From Bradyrhizobium tropiciagri (GTDB taxonomy: Bacteria; Pseudomonadota; Alphaproteobacteria; Rhizobiales; Xanthobacteraceae), in assembly GCF_001189845.1 (NCBI RefSeq), contig NZ_LFLZ01000029.1:38567-102566 (forward strand): 64,000 nt of DNA. Reading direction: 5' to 3'. The notes beneath the pieces are model-generated. The model ran no database searches. It saw only the letters and a program-made list of their open reading frames with translations, and was not told the DNA's origin. Shown here one piece after another: positions 17,537-26,555 of the stretch. A program made the position numbers and the translations under genes. Position 1 is the first letter of the stretch. Every line of letters begins with the position of its first letter.

Positions 17537-18268
17537 TTATTTGCCCGTGATGTAGCCGGGGATCGCGACATAGCGCTCGAGGAAGCGCATCGCGGTGACC
17601 ACGACGAAATTGAGGAGAAGATAGAGCACCGTTGCCGCCGTGAAGGCCTCGAACACCTGGAACGAGAACTCCTGCATCGACCGTGCCTCGCCGGTCAGCT
17701 CGATCAGGCCGATGGTGATGGCGACCGCGCTGTTCTTGATGGTGTTGAGGAACTCGGAGGTCAGCGGCGGCAGGATGATGCGGAACGCCATCGGCAGCAG
17801 CACGTAGCGATAGGTCTGCACCGTGGTGAGGCCGAGCGCAGTCGAAGCCTGCTTCTGCCCGCGCGGCAGCGAGGTGATGCCGGCCTGCAATTGCACGGCA
17901 ACGCGCGCCGACATGAACAGGCCGACGCCGATCGCCGCGGTCCAGAACGGCGCGTTCGGCAACTGCTTCAGCCACAGCCCGGCGGACCTCGGCAGCAATT
18001 CAGGCAGCACGAAGAACCACAGGAAGAGCTGGACCAAGAGCGGCATGTTGCGGAAGAACTCGACCCAGCAGAAGCCGATCCACGACGCCGTGCGCGACGG
18101 CAGCGTGCGCAGCACGCCGATCACCGAGCCGGACACCAGCGCGATGATCCAGGCGAGCACCGACACCTTGACGGTGACCACCAGTCCCGTCAGCAACAGG
18201 TCGAGATAGGTGCCGGTCCCCATCGGGTTCGGCTCAAGAAAGATGTGCCAGTTCCAATTATAGTTCAC
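17537..18268 (-). CDS. gltJ: Glutamate/aspartate ABC transporter permease GltJ
   Basis: 243 residues. The N-terminus MNYNWNWHIFLEPNP and the RNMPLLVQLFLWFFVLPELL helix are characteristic of GltJ; the EAA loop reads TALGLTTVQTYRYVLLPMA. Together with GltK it forms the membrane channel of the importer. It is preceded by two hairpins in the 167-bp gap after gltI, a common way to raise the binding-protein level above the permeases. Confidence 0.92.
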   Translation of the reverse strand: MNYNWNWHIFLEPNPMGTGTYLDLLLTGLVVTVKVSVLAWIIALVSGSVIGVLRTLPSRTASWIGFCWVEFFRNMPLLVQLFLWFFVLPELLPRSAGLWLKQLPNAPFWTAAIGVGLFMSARVAVQLQAGITSLPRGQKQASTALGLTTVQTYRYVLLPMAFRIILPPLTSEFLNTIKNSAVAITIGLIELTGEARSMQEFSFQVFEAFTAATVLYLLLNFVVVTAMRFLERYVAIPGYITGK

Positions 18269-18347
18269 AGGTCCCCCACGCGGCCGTGCCGGTCACGCTC
18301 AACGGCAACGTCTGCGCATCCAAACGCGATGCGCCGACGATATGCAA

Positions 18348-18383
18348 ATGTCCGGCCATTCTCCTCCAAAAATGGCCGGACAT
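18348..18383. terminator. Perfect 13-bp hairpin between gltI and gltJ
   Basis: ATGTCCGGCCATT (18348-18360) pairs perfectly with AATGGCCGGACAT (18371-18383) around a 10-base loop. With the hairpin at 18396-18424 it lies downstream of gltI on the coding strand, so it probably acts as a 3' stabilising structure or partial terminator inside the operon. Confidence 0.7.
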
Positions 18384-18395
18384 GCTAACCTTCAG

Positions 18396-18424
18396 GACCC
18401 GTCCCCCAAAAGGGGCGACGGGTC
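18396..18424. terminator. GACCCGTC/GACGGGTC hairpin after gltI
   Basis: GACCCGTC (18396-18403) pairs with GACGGGTC (18417-18424); CCCC and GGGG extend the stem around an AAAA loop (TTTT in gltI-sense RNA). It begins 11 bp after the gltI stop. No T-run follows, so it is more likely to protect the 3' end or to attenuate than to terminate fully. Confidence 0.65.
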
Positions 18425-18435
18425 ATACGCAGCGG

Positions 18436-19353
18436 TCAGTTGACCAGATAGGCATCCGGATCGGGCGAGTCAGACGGCTTCGCGAACTGCTTCTTCATCT
18501 CCGGACCAGCCGGCGAGTTGAGATTGAGGCCCTTCGGCGGGATCTTCTGGGTGAACCACTTGTCGTAGATCTTCTGACCCTCGCCGCTGGTGTAGAGCGC
18601 GGCGGTGGCGGCGTCGACGACCTTCTTGAACGGCGCATCGTCCTTGCGCAGCATGATGCCGTACGGCTCCGGCTTGGAGAAGGCGTCCTTGGAGATGACG
18701 TAGTCATCCGGCGACTTCGAGCCGGCGACGAGGCTCGCGAGCAGGATGTCGTCCATCACGAAGGCGACCGCACGATCGGTCTCGACCATCAGGAAGGCCT
18801 CGGCATGATCCTTGGCCGGGATGATGTTGACGCTCAGTCCGCGCGCGAGGTTGGCCTCGGTCAGCTGCTTGATGTTGGTGGTGCCGGCGGTCGAGACCAC
18901 CGTCTTGCCCTTCAGATCATCGATGGAATTGATCTTGCTCGCCTTCTTCGTCACGTAGCGGCTGGCGGTGAGGAAGTGGGAGTTGGTGAAGGAGACCTGC
19001 TTCTGACGCTCGGCATTGTTGGTGGTCGAGCCACATTCGAGGTCGACGGTGCCGTTGGCCATCAGCGGGATGCGCGTCGCCGAGGTCACCGGATTGAGCT
19101 TGACCTCGAGCTTGTCGAGCTTGAGCTCCTTCTTCACGGCATCGACGATCTTGTAGCAGATGTCCATCGCGTAGCCGATCGGCTTCTGGTTGTCGTCGAG
19201 ATAGGAGAACGGAATCGAGGAATCGCGGTAGCCGAGCGTGATCGCACCGGTGTCCTTGATGTTCTTCAGCGTTCCGGTCAGCTCCTCGGCCTGCGCCTGG
19301 CTCGCGCCGAACGCGGCGGCGAGCGCGAGGCCGATCAGATATTTGCGTGTCAT
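18436..19353 (-). CDS. gltI: Glutamate/aspartate periplasmic binding protein
   Basis: 305 residues. The signal peptide MTRKYLIGLALAAAFGASQA ends near AQA. The mature protein has the SBP family 3 features: TGAITLGYRDSSIPFSYLD, GYAMDICYKIVDAVKKELKL, and the ECGSTTNNAERQK loop typical of GltI-type glutamate/aspartate receptors. It delivers the amino acid to GltJK. The start has GAAGGAG upstream. It begins 27 bp after the alpha/beta hydrolase stop on the same strand, so these genes may share a transcript. Confidence 0.93.
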   Translation of the reverse strand: MTRKYLIGLALAAAFGASQAQAEELTGTLKNIKDTGAITLGYRDSSIPFSYLDDNQKPIGYAMDICYKIVDAVKKELKLDKLEVKLNPVTSATRIPLMANGTVDLECGSTTNNAERQKQVSFTNSHFLTASRYVTKKASKINSIDDLKGKTVVSTAGTTNIKQLTEANLARGLSVNIIPAKDHAEAFLMVETDRAVAFVMDDILLASLVAGSKSPDDYVISKDAFSKPEPYGIMLRKDDAPFKKVVDAATAALYTSGEGQKIYDKWFTQKIPPKGLNLNSPAGPEMKKQFAKPSDSPDPDAYLVN

Positions 19354-19380
19354 ACGTCTACTCCTTCGTGGAACGATGAT

Positions 19381-20244
19381 CTAATGCGTGAGAATGTCGG
19401 CGAGGACGGGTGCGATATAGCGGCGAAACTGTTCCGGATTCTCGCTCATCGGAAAATGACCGAGATGCTCCATGATCGTGACGCTGGCGCCCCCTATAGC
19501 CGCTGCTGTCCGCCTCGTGTCCTCGAGCGTGCAGGAGAAATCATACTCGCCCGTGAGCAAATAGAGCTTGCATACTTTAGTATCGATTGACGCGACGCGG
19601 CCGCGCAGGTCGCCATCGACACGGTAGAAATACAGGTCGCCCTTGAACACGCCGGGGCCGCCCTGCTTGTAGCCCCACAGCGTTTCCATCCGCGCAGCTT
19701 CAGGGCTCTGCGGCGCGATCAGCCCCGACACCAGCGCCGCGCAGACTTGGCCGCCGTGAACGTCCGGACGGTTCAGCCAGTCGGTGTCATACCACGGCGC
19801 CTGGAAATCGGCGGCTTCGAGCCCGATCAGCGCGCGGAACTCGGCGGCATGTTCGATCGCGAGGTTGAGCACGATGCGGCCGCCGATCGAGCAGCCCATC
19901 ACGACGGGCTTCTCCAGCCCCAATGCACGACAGAAGGCGCGGATCGTCTCGGTGTAGCGCGCGGTGGTGAGTTGGTATTCATCGCCGGTCCAGCTTTTCG
20001 GCGGATTCGACTTGCCATGCCAGGGCATATCGAAGGCAATGACGCGGAATTTTTCGGCAAATTGCGCATCCGCGAGCAGATGCCGCCACTGCCGCGCGTC
20101 TGATCCCGCGGTGTGCAGGCAGACCAGCGGAATGCCCGTGCCGTTCTCCTCGAAATAGATGCGGTGCAGCTCGCCGCCGATCTCGACGTGAACGTAGCGG
20201 CCGACCATCGGCTCGATGGTGCCGTTCATGATGGTGCCGCTCAT
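19381..20244 (-). CDS. Alpha/beta hydrolase
   Basis: 287 residues from the ATG at 20244. Nucleophile elbow GCSIGG (Ser in VVMGCSIGGRIVLN), oxyanion region CLHTAGSDARQWRHLL, and a C-terminal HLGHFPMSENP holding the probable catalytic His. Substrate unknown; this group includes esterases, lactonases and C-C hydrolases. It overlaps the preceding small gene by 4 bp (ATGA), so the two are translated together. gltI follows after 27 bp. Confidence 0.85.
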   Translation of the reverse strand: MSGTIMNGTIEPMVGRYVHVEIGGELHRIYFEENGTGIPLVCLHTAGSDARQWRHLLADAQFAEKFRVIAFDMPWHGKSNPPKSWTGDEYQLTTARYTETIRAFCRALGLEKPVVMGCSIGGRIVLNLAIEHAAEFRALIGLEAADFQAPWYDTDWLNRPDVHGGQVCAALVSGLIAPQSPEAARMETLWGYKQGGPGVFKGDLYFYRVDGDLRGRVASIDTKVCKLYLLTGEYDFSCTLEDTRRTAAAIGGASVTIMEHLGHFPMSENPEQFRRYIAPVLADILTH

Positions 20245-20657
20245 GAGCCGGCCGCCGCGAAATGCTGCCGCGGCAGCGCCAGCAGGTCCTTGAAGTATTG
20301 CAGATGCGCCATGAAGGGATGCAGATCGCCTTCCAGCACGGCCTCGCCGCGCTTGGTCAGCGCCAGCAAATCGTGCCAGCCGGGTTTCGGCTCGGCCTGC
20401 CAGTAGGCGGCCCAGGCCTGCGGCGTCGCGCGATAGGCAAAACGCCACGAGCGCATCAGGACCGGCGAAGGCATCAGCTCGACGATCCGCCCGGCGCGGA
20501 TCGCGGCATGAAACGGCCGCGCCATCGGGCCGATCAGGCAGTCGCAATCGAGCAGCCGCCCGCGCGAGACCAGCCGAGGCGCCTGGTCGAGCAATGCGGG
20601 AAGGCCGGCAAACGCCGTCGTCACAGCGTCGTCGGTGGCGTCAGGCGATAGCGTCAT
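20241..20657 (-). CDS. Small protein, possibly SCP2-like, coupled to a hydrolase
   Basis: 138 residues with no signal peptide or membrane helix. The part RLLDCDCLIGPMARPFHAAI, then PGWHDLLALTKRGEAVLEGD and HLQYFKDLLALPR, resembles the C-terminal half of SCP2-type sterol-carrier folds, but I cannot confirm this by eye. Its stop overlaps the hydrolase start as ATGA, so it probably assists or feeds that enzyme. The 192-bp gap upstream to the IclR gene holds nothing I can name. Confidence 0.6.
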   Translation of the reverse strand: MTLSPDATDDAVTTAFAGLPALLDQAPRLVSRGRLLDCDCLIGPMARPFHAAIRAGRIVELMPSPVLMRSWRFAYRATPQAWAAYWQAEPKPGWHDLLALTKRGEAVLEGDLHPFMAHLQYFKDLLALPRQHFAAAGS

Positions 20658-20849
20658 CTTGTTAGGCAGGTTTCCTCGGCGAGCGCGGCCATGATGACGG
20701 CAACCGCCCGTTCTCGCAAGCCGCCGACACCCTTGAGTTCCTCAGATTAATCGCTTGATTAAACGGATCCGCCCGGTCAGCGCGCAGGCCGGAACGCCCA
20801 AAGCTCCTGCTGCCAGGAACTGCCAAATTCCAACGCGCTATCGGTCAGC

Positions 20850-21695
20850 TCACGAGCCCTTCGCGGGCCGCACGTTCTTCGGCGCCTGGGCCATCGCGCG
20901 GGCCAGCACCTGGGCTTCCTTCTTCAGCATGTCGGCGAGCTCGGTTTCGCGGCGGCGGATGCGGTCGGTGGCCGCGCCGATCGACAGCGCGGCGACCACC
21001 TCGCCGGCATCGTCGCGGACGGGAACGCCGACGCCACCCATGCCGGGGAACGCAGCGTCGAGCAGCACGGTGTGCCCGGCCTTGCGCGCCACCGCGATCC
21101 GCTCGCGGAGGAATTTTGGCGTGATGCGCGGCGACTTCGCCAGCCGCGGCACGATCACCTCGATCACGGCCTCGATCTCGGCGTCGGGCAGCCAGACCAA
21201 CAGCGCCAGCGCACCGGCGCCGACACCGAGCGGACGGCGACTGCCGATCTGCAGATAGTTCGGTTGCAGCGGGTGGCTGCCGACCGAGCGCGCCAGATAC
21301 AGCGCCTCGACGCCTGATCGCACCGATAACAGCGCCGTGTCGGCCGAGCGCTCCGACAGCCGCAACAGGCTCGGCTGCGCCAGCTCGGCGATGTCGACCG
21401 AGCGGCGCGCGCCGACTGCCATCACCCGCGCCTCCTGGCCAAGCTCATAGGTCTTGGCCCCGGTGACCCGGCTGACAAAACCTTCCTCGATCAGCGAGTT
21501 GAGGATGCGCAGCGCGGTCGCCTTGTTCAGCGACGTGGTGTCGGCGATGTCGGTCAGCCGCAACGGCGAGCGCTGCGCCAGCACGCGCAGGATCGCGCAG
21601 ACCTTCTGGATCGCGTTGAACTTGTCGGGTTGGCCCGGCTCCGGCAATGGCCTCTTGCGGCTGGTCCGCGCGGTCGCAGTCGTGGAGGCGTTCAT
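20850..21695 (-). CDS. IclR family transcriptional regulator
   Basis: 281 residues from the ATG at 21695, which has AAGGA 8 nt upstream. The IclR helix-turn-helix is at about residues 25-85 (VCAILRVLAQRSPLRLTDIA, then LNKATALRILNSLIEEGFV), and the effector domain follows (SIGAATDRIRRRETELADML at its end). IclR proteins usually control a catabolic operon next to them; here the MFS carrier, M20 peptidase and the divergent monooxygenase are candidates. Ligand unknown. Confidence 0.9.
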   Translation of the reverse strand: MNASTTATARTSRKRPLPEPGQPDKFNAIQKVCAILRVLAQRSPLRLTDIADTTSLNKATALRILNSLIEEGFVSRVTGAKTYELGQEARVMAVGARRSVDIAELAQPSLLRLSERSADTALLSVRSGVEALYLARSVGSHPLQPNYLQIGSRRPLGVGAGALALLVWLPDAEIEAVIEVIVPRLAKSPRITPKFLRERIAVARKAGHTVLLDAAFPGMGGVGVPVRDDAGEVVAALSIGAATDRIRRRETELADMLKKEAQVLARAMAQAPKNVRPAKGS

Positions 21696-21880
21696 GCCTG
21701 GCCTTCCTTGCCTCGATTCCAAAATCCTGAACCGGGCACGAAGAGAATGCGCCCGGCGGGCATCATCCTAAAACGGATGATGTGCAGCGGACACCGTATA
21801 CTTTCGTCAGATGAAACTTTGATATCGACTATCTACGCTGCCTTGCAGCAATAGCGGCACTCGAATTTCGCTTCACGAAA

Positions 21881-23170
21881 TCAGGCCAACCGCATCCTAC
21901 GAATGGTGAAGAGTGCGCCGAGGCTGAGGATGCAGACCGCGGTGAGATAATAGCCCGGCGCGAGCTCGCCGATCAGCGGATAGCCGCCCATCCATGTCAT
22001 GATCGCCGGCCCCATGCCGCCGAACAATGTGACGCCGATATTGTAGCTGAGGCCGAGCCCGGTCGCACGCGTCGCCGGCGGAAACAGCTCCGACATCAGC
22101 GCGGCCAGCGGCCCGTAATACAGCGACTTGAGCACGCCGAGCCAGAGCACGCCGAGCAGGATGATGGTGGGCGTCGGCTTGCCGGTGAGCAGCAGGAAGG
22201 CCGGGAAGATCGACACCAGCAGCAGCAGCGCAAACAGGATCATGTGCGTGGTGCGTCCGATCTTGTCGGAGACGAAGCCCGCGATCGGCGCGAGCAGCGC
22301 GACCGCGGTCTGCGCGACCAGCGCCGCCATGAATCCGACCGCCGGCGGCAGGTTCAGCGTCTTCACCACATAGGTCGGCATGTAGACGATCAAATAATTC
22401 ACCGCGGTCGACACCGCGAGCGCGCCGATTGCAAGGATGGTGGCGAGCTTCTGCCGCGCGAGCACTTCCCTGACCGGCGAATCCTGCTTTCCGGCGGCCG
22501 GAGGCGGCGTTGCGTCGTCGACATGGTTGCGGATGTAGATGCCGACCGGGCCGATCAGCACGCCGAACAGGAACGGCAGCCGCCAGCCCCAGGATTGCAG
22601 ATCCTCAGGACTCATCAACGAGGTCAGCAGCGCGCCGAAGCCGGCGCCGAGCAGGCCGCTGACGCCCTGGCTCGCGAACTGCCAGCTCGCGACAAAACCG
22701 CGCCGCTCCGGCATGTGCTCGACCAGGAACGCGGTCGAGGAACCGAACTCACCGCCCGCGGAGAAGCCCTGCACCAGCCGCGCCAGCATCACCGCGATCG
22801 GCGCCAGGATGCCGATCGTCTCAAAGGTCGGCATCAGCGCCAGCACCAGCGTGCCAAAGGTCATCAGCACGATCGACAGCATCAGCGAGGCCTTGCGGCC
22901 ATGCCGGTCGGCATAGGCGCCGAGCACGACGCCGCCGATCGGGCGGATCAGGAACGACAGTCCGAAGCTGCCGAAGGTCAGCAGCAGCGAGGTGGTCGGA
23001 TCATTGGCCGGAAAGAACGCCTTGGAGAGGTAGACCGCGAAATAGGCGTAGACCGAGATGTCGTACCATTCGAGCGCATTGCCGATCGAGGTCGCGACGA
23101 TCAGGCGGGTGATGTTTTTCTTGTCGACCGCAGTTGCGTGCTGAGCGTCGGCCGGCGTCGATGATGTCAT
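21881..23170 (-). CDS. MFS transporter, metabolite:H+ symporter (MHS) type
   Basis: 429 residues with 12 membrane segments. The first helix IGNALEWYDISVYAYFAVYL and the GLSFLIRPIGGVVLGAYADR segment are signatures of the MHS group (shikimate, citrate, alpha-ketoglutarate permeases), and QGFSAGGEFGSSTAFLVEHM is the matching mid-protein motif. It imports an organic acid with a proton; which acid cannot be read from sequence. The ATG at 23170 has AAGGA 8 nt before it; the frame upstream is open through repeat DNA. Confidence 0.9.
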   Translation of the reverse strand: MTSSTPADAQHATAVDKKNITRLIVATSIGNALEWYDISVYAYFAVYLSKAFFPANDPTTSLLLTFGSFGLSFLIRPIGGVVLGAYADRHGRKASLMLSIVLMTFGTLVLALMPTFETIGILAPIAVMLARLVQGFSAGGEFGSSTAFLVEHMPERRGFVASWQFASQGVSGLLGAGFGALLTSLMSPEDLQSWGWRLPFLFGVLIGPVGIYIRNHVDDATPPPAAGKQDSPVREVLARQKLATILAIGALAVSTAVNYLIVYMPTYVVKTLNLPPAVGFMAALVAQTAVALLAPIAGFVSDKIGRTTHMILFALLLLVSIFPAFLLLTGKPTPTIILLGVLWLGVLKSLYYGPLAALMSELFPPATRATGLGLSYNIGVTLFGGMGPAIMTWMGGYPLIGELAPGYYLTAVCILSLGALFTIRRMRLA

Positions 23171-23246
23171 TTGAATTTCCTTAGCAGCGTCGGCCACCAT
23201 TTCTCTGCCTGTCATGCCCGTGCTTGACCCGAGCATCCATGTCTCC

Positions 23247-23353
23247 CTGTCATCCTGAGGAGCGGCGTCAGCCGCGTCTCGAAGGATCGACGGCCACCAG
23301 CAGGGCCGTGCATCCTTCGAGGCTCGCAAGAGCTCGCACCTCAGGATGACGGG
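23247..23353. repeat. Palindromic repeat R2
   Basis: Opens CCTGTCATCCTGAGGAGCGG and closes CCTCAGGATGACGGG with TCGAAGGATCG inside. It lies between the peptidase stop and the MFS start. Confidence 0.78.
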
Positions 23354-23374
23354 GAAAGATACAGCGCCCGCCCT

Positions 23375-24760
23375 TCAACCTTTGCGCGACGCCTCGCCGA
23401 GATCCCAGAACAGGCCGGCCATGATGGTCAGCGCCTCCTCGGTCACCGGCAACAGGATGTGCTCGTCGGGCGCGTGCTGCGAGCATCCCGGATAGGAATG
23501 CGGCACCCAGATCGTCGGCAGCCCGAGGCCTTCAGAGAACACGTCGTTGGGCAGCGAGCCGCCGAAGTTCGGCAGCACCGCCGGCGCCTTGCCGGTCGTG
23601 GTGCGGATCGAGTTCGCCGCCCAGTCGATCCACGGGCTGTCCATGTCGGTGCGCGAGGCGCCGAAGCGCTGCGCGCCGGAGACTTCGACCATCGGAAAGC
23701 CGTTCTTGTGCAGATAATCGCGCACGCCGTCGATCACTTCGAGATATTTCGTGCCGACCACGAAGCGGAGCTGCAGCACCGCGTTCGCCTTGCCGGGGAT
23801 CGCGTTGGCGGGCTTGTCGATATTGCCCGACGACATCGCCAGCACTTCCAACGTATTCCAGGCGTAGAGCCGTTCGGCCGCGGTCAGGCCCTCCTCGCCC
23901 CAATCCTCCGCCAGCTGAGGTTCGTCCGCCGTCGGCTTGATCTCGACGTCGGCGAGCGCGGCGTGGACGCGGTTCGAGATCGGCGGCGGTTTCAGGATCT
24001 CGAGCTTCATGCGGCCCTTGCCGTCGACCAGGCTCGCGATCGCGTTCACCAGGATCGTCGCGGGATTAGCCAGCACGCCGCCCCAATTGCCGGAATGGTT
24101 GCCGCCCTCACGCAGATTGACGTCGAGATGGATGCGGTTGCCACCGCGGCAACCGAGGAAGATGGTCGGCCGTTCTGCCGACAGCCTGGGCCCGTCGGAG
24201 GCAATGAACAGATCGGCCTTCAGCTCCTCGCGATGCGCCTCGCAGACCTCGCGCAGGTCGGGCGAGCCGATCTCCTCGCCGGTCTCGATGATGAACTTGG
24301 CGTTGAAGCCGAGCTTGCCGCCGCGCGCCTGCTTCACCGCGCGGAGCGCGGCCATGTTGATCGAATGCTGGCCCTTGTTGTCGGCGGTACCGCGGCCATA
24401 GGCGCGATCACCCTTGACCGTGATCTGCCAGGGATTGAGCCCATCGCGCCATTCGCCGACCATGCCGTCGACGACGTCGCCGTGGCCGTAGGTCAGCACG
24501 GTCGGCCGCGCGGCATCTTCCTGGTAGTCGGCGATCAGATAGGGTCCGCGGCCGGTCGGCGACTCGATCAGCCGGGTCTTGAAATCGAGCTCGGCGAAGG
24601 CCGGCTGCAAATTCTCCACCAGATAGGCACGCAACGCATGGGCCTTGTCAGCATTCAGGCTCTCGGTCTGGTAGCCGACCCTGCGGTCGAGCTCCTTCAG
24701 GAACTGTCCCGATTGAATATGCTCCCGCACATTTGCGATCGCGTCGGCCCGTGTCGCCAT
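23375..24760 (-). CDS. M20 family metallopeptidase (dipeptidase/deacylase)
   Basis: 461 residues. Metal-site motifs of the M20 family are in order: TYGHGDVVDG (HxD), GRGTADNKGQ (bridging Asp), and FIIETGEEIGSPDL (EE pair). A dimerisation domain lies between, and a C-terminal VPHSYPGCSQHAPDEHIL gives the last His ligand. It would cleave a peptide, carbamoyl or acyl-amino-acid bond in the cytoplasm. The ATG at 24760 (MATRADAIANV) is preferred; the frame is open further upstream in the gap before the divergent monooxygenase. It sits downstream of nothing else on this strand and 204 bp before the MFS carrier. Confidence 0.9.
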   Translation of the reverse strand: MATRADAIANVREHIQSGQFLKELDRRVGYQTESLNADKAHALRAYLVENLQPAFAELDFKTRLIESPTGRGPYLIADYQEDAARPTVLTYGHGDVVDGMVGEWRDGLNPWQITVKGDRAYGRGTADNKGQHSINMAALRAVKQARGGKLGFNAKFIIETGEEIGSPDLREVCEAHREELKADLFIASDGPRLSAERPTIFLGCRGGNRIHLDVNLREGGNHSGNWGGVLANPATILVNAIASLVDGKGRMKLEILKPPPISNRVHAALADVEIKPTADEPQLAEDWGEEGLTAAERLYAWNTLEVLAMSSGNIDKPANAIPGKANAVLQLRFVVGTKYLEVIDGVRDYLHKNGFPMVEVSGAQRFGASRTDMDSPWIDWAANSIRTTTGKAPAVLPNFGGSLPNDVFSEGLGLPTIWVPHSYPGCSQHAPDEHILLPVTEEALTIMAGLFWDLGEASRKG

Positions 24761-24999
24761 GATTGTCCCTTCGTCCGGTCGCATCTTGGCATGATCCCGT
24801 CGGATCGCTGCGTCGCACATCCGGATCATGCTTCTGGAGGCCGGCAACCTATCGGGATCGGCCCGCCACCGGAAGGGTGTGAATCGCGAAGGGGCCTTGC
24901 CAAAACGTGGGAAGTCGCAACAAGTTGACGGTGGGACGTCCGGGATTGGACCGGGCAGCAATCGAGGCGGCGCTCAAGGTTTCGACCAAGGTTTCGACA

Positions 25000-26385
25000 A
25001 TGACAAAACAAATCCGGCTCAACGCCTTTGCCATGAACTGCGTGGCGCATCAGTCACCGGGGCTATGGACCCATCCGCGCGATCGCACCAAGGACTACAA
25101 CAAGCTGTCCTACTGGACCGACCTGGCGAAGACGCTGGAGCGCGGCCGGTTCGACGGTCTGTTCCTCGCCGATGTGCTCGGCGTCTACGATGTCTATGGC
25201 GGCAATCCGGATGCGGCGCTGCGCAACGCGGCGCAGACCCCGGCCAACGAGCCGTTGATGCTGATCGCGGCGATGGCCGCGGTGACCGAAAATCTCGGCT
25301 TCGGCGTCACCAGCAATCTCTCGTTCGAGCCGCCCTACCCGTTCGCGCGGCGGATGTCGACGCTCGATCATCTGACCAATGGCCGCGTCGGCTGGAACGT
25401 GGTGACCGGCTATCTCGATTCCGCGGCGCGCGGCGCCGGCAAGGACAAGCAGACCGCGCATGACGATCGCTACGAGCTCGCCGACGAATATATGGAGCTG
25501 GTCTACAAGCTCTGGGAAGGCAGCTGGGAGGACGACGCTGCGATCCGCGATGTCGCGCGCGGCATCTTCACGGACCCCGCGAAGGTGCATCGGGTGCAGC
25601 ACGAGAGCAACAACTACCGGCTCAACGCCATCCATCTGTCCGAGCCGTCGCCGCAGCGCACGCCAGTGCTCTATCAGGCCGGCACCTCGCCGCGCGGCCG
25701 GCAGTTCGCCGCCGAGCACGCCGAATGCGTGTTCATGTCGGGGCCATCGGCGAAGGTGATCGGCCCGCGGGTGTCGGCGATCCGCGAGCTCGCCGCCGCG
25801 AAAGGCCGCAACGCCGCCGAGATCCTGATGTTCTCGATGATGTGCATCGTGGTGGCGCCGACCGAGGCCGAGGCCAAGGCGAAGTATGCCGAGTACCGCA
25901 GTCATATCAGCCACGAAGGTGCGTTGGCGCTGATGTCGGGTTGGACCGGGGTCGACTTCTCGACCTACTCGCTCGACCAGGAGGTGCGGCACGTGCAGAA
26001 CGACGCCGGCCGCTCCGCGATGGACAACGTCACCCGCGCCGATCCCGACCGGGTCTGGACCGTACGCGAGGTCGCCGAGCATGTCGGCATCGGCGGCGCC
26101 GGCCCGGTGGTGGTCGGCAGGCCCGAGCAGGTCGCCGACAAGATCGAGCAGTGGTTCGAGGACACCGACGTCGACGGCCTCAATGTCGCGTTCGCGATCT
26201 CGCCCGGCGACTTCGAGGATATCGCCGACATGCTGGTGCCCGAGCTCGTCAAGCGCGGCCGCTACAAGAAAGAGTATGCGAAGGGCACGCTGCGGGAGAA
26301 GCTGTTCGGCGCGGGGCGGGCGAGGCTCGATGCGACGCATCCGGCGGGGCGGCATCGGGTGAAGAGCGCAGCGGCGGAGCAATAG
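25000..26385 (+). CDS. LLM-class FMN-dependent monooxygenase (NtaA/SnaA/DszA type)
   Basis: 461 residues from the ATG at 25000. The bacterial-luciferase-like fold is shown by KLSYWTDLAKTLERGRFDGL, FLADVLGVYDVYGG, FEPPYPFARRMSTLDHLTNG and GRVGWNVVTGYLDSAARG, which are signatures of the NtaA/SnaA/DszA group. These oxidise small compounds such as aminopolycarboxylates or organosulfur molecules with FMNH2 and oxygen; a flavin reductase must be supplied elsewhere. The frame is open from 24907 but those residues do not fit the family. It is divergent from the M20 peptidase (239-bp gap). Confidence 0.9.
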   Translation: MTKQIRLNAFAMNCVAHQSPGLWTHPRDRTKDYNKLSYWTDLAKTLERGRFDGLFLADVLGVYDVYGGNPDAALRNAAQTPANEPLMLIAAMAAVTENLGFGVTSNLSFEPPYPFARRMSTLDHLTNGRVGWNVVTGYLDSAARGAGKDKQTAHDDRYELADEYMELVYKLWEGSWEDDAAIRDVARGIFTDPAKVHRVQHESNNYRLNAIHLSEPSPQRTPVLYQAGTSPRGRQFAAEHAECVFMSGPSAKVIGPRVSAIRELAAAKGRNAAEILMFSMMCIVVAPTEAEAKAKYAEYRSHISHEGALALMSGWTGVDFSTYSLDQEVRHVQNDAGRSAMDNVTRADPDRVWTVREVAEHVGIGGAGPVVVGRPEQVADKIEQWFEDTDVDGLNVAFAISPGDFEDIADMLVPELVKRGRYKKEYAKGTLREKLFGAGRARLDATHPAGRHRVKSAAAEQ

Positions 26386-26389
26386 TCTC

Positions 26390-26475
26390 CGTCATTGCGA
26401 GCGAAGCGAAGCAATCCATGGTTCCGCATACGCGGAGCGGTGGATTGCTTCGTTGCGCCGCTCCTCGCAATGACG
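26390..26475. repeat. Palindromic repeat R3
   Basis: CGTCATTGCGAGCGAAGCG opens and CTCGCAATGACG closes. It starts 5 bp after the stop of the monooxygenase gene. Confidence 0.8.
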
Positions 26476-26483
26476 CGGATAGT

Positions 26484-26530
26484 CCCGTCATCCTGAGGAG
26501 CGCGCTCTTGCGCGCGTCTCAGGGTGACGG
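26484..26530. repeat. Short palindromic repeat R2
   Basis: A truncated form of the R2 family: CCCGTCATCCTGAGGAGCGC pairs directly with GCGCGTCTCAGGGTGACGG, without the central CTTCGAGG part. It lies in the gap between convergent genes. Confidence 0.75.
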
Positions 26531-26555
26531 TGAGAGGGCAGTCGCGTTTCGAAAC

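Noticed and set aside
23459..24928. A 489-residue plus-strand open frame opposite the M20 peptidase
   Set aside because: The minus strand carries the complete set of M20 metal motifs; the plus frame is Arg/His-rich without family features.
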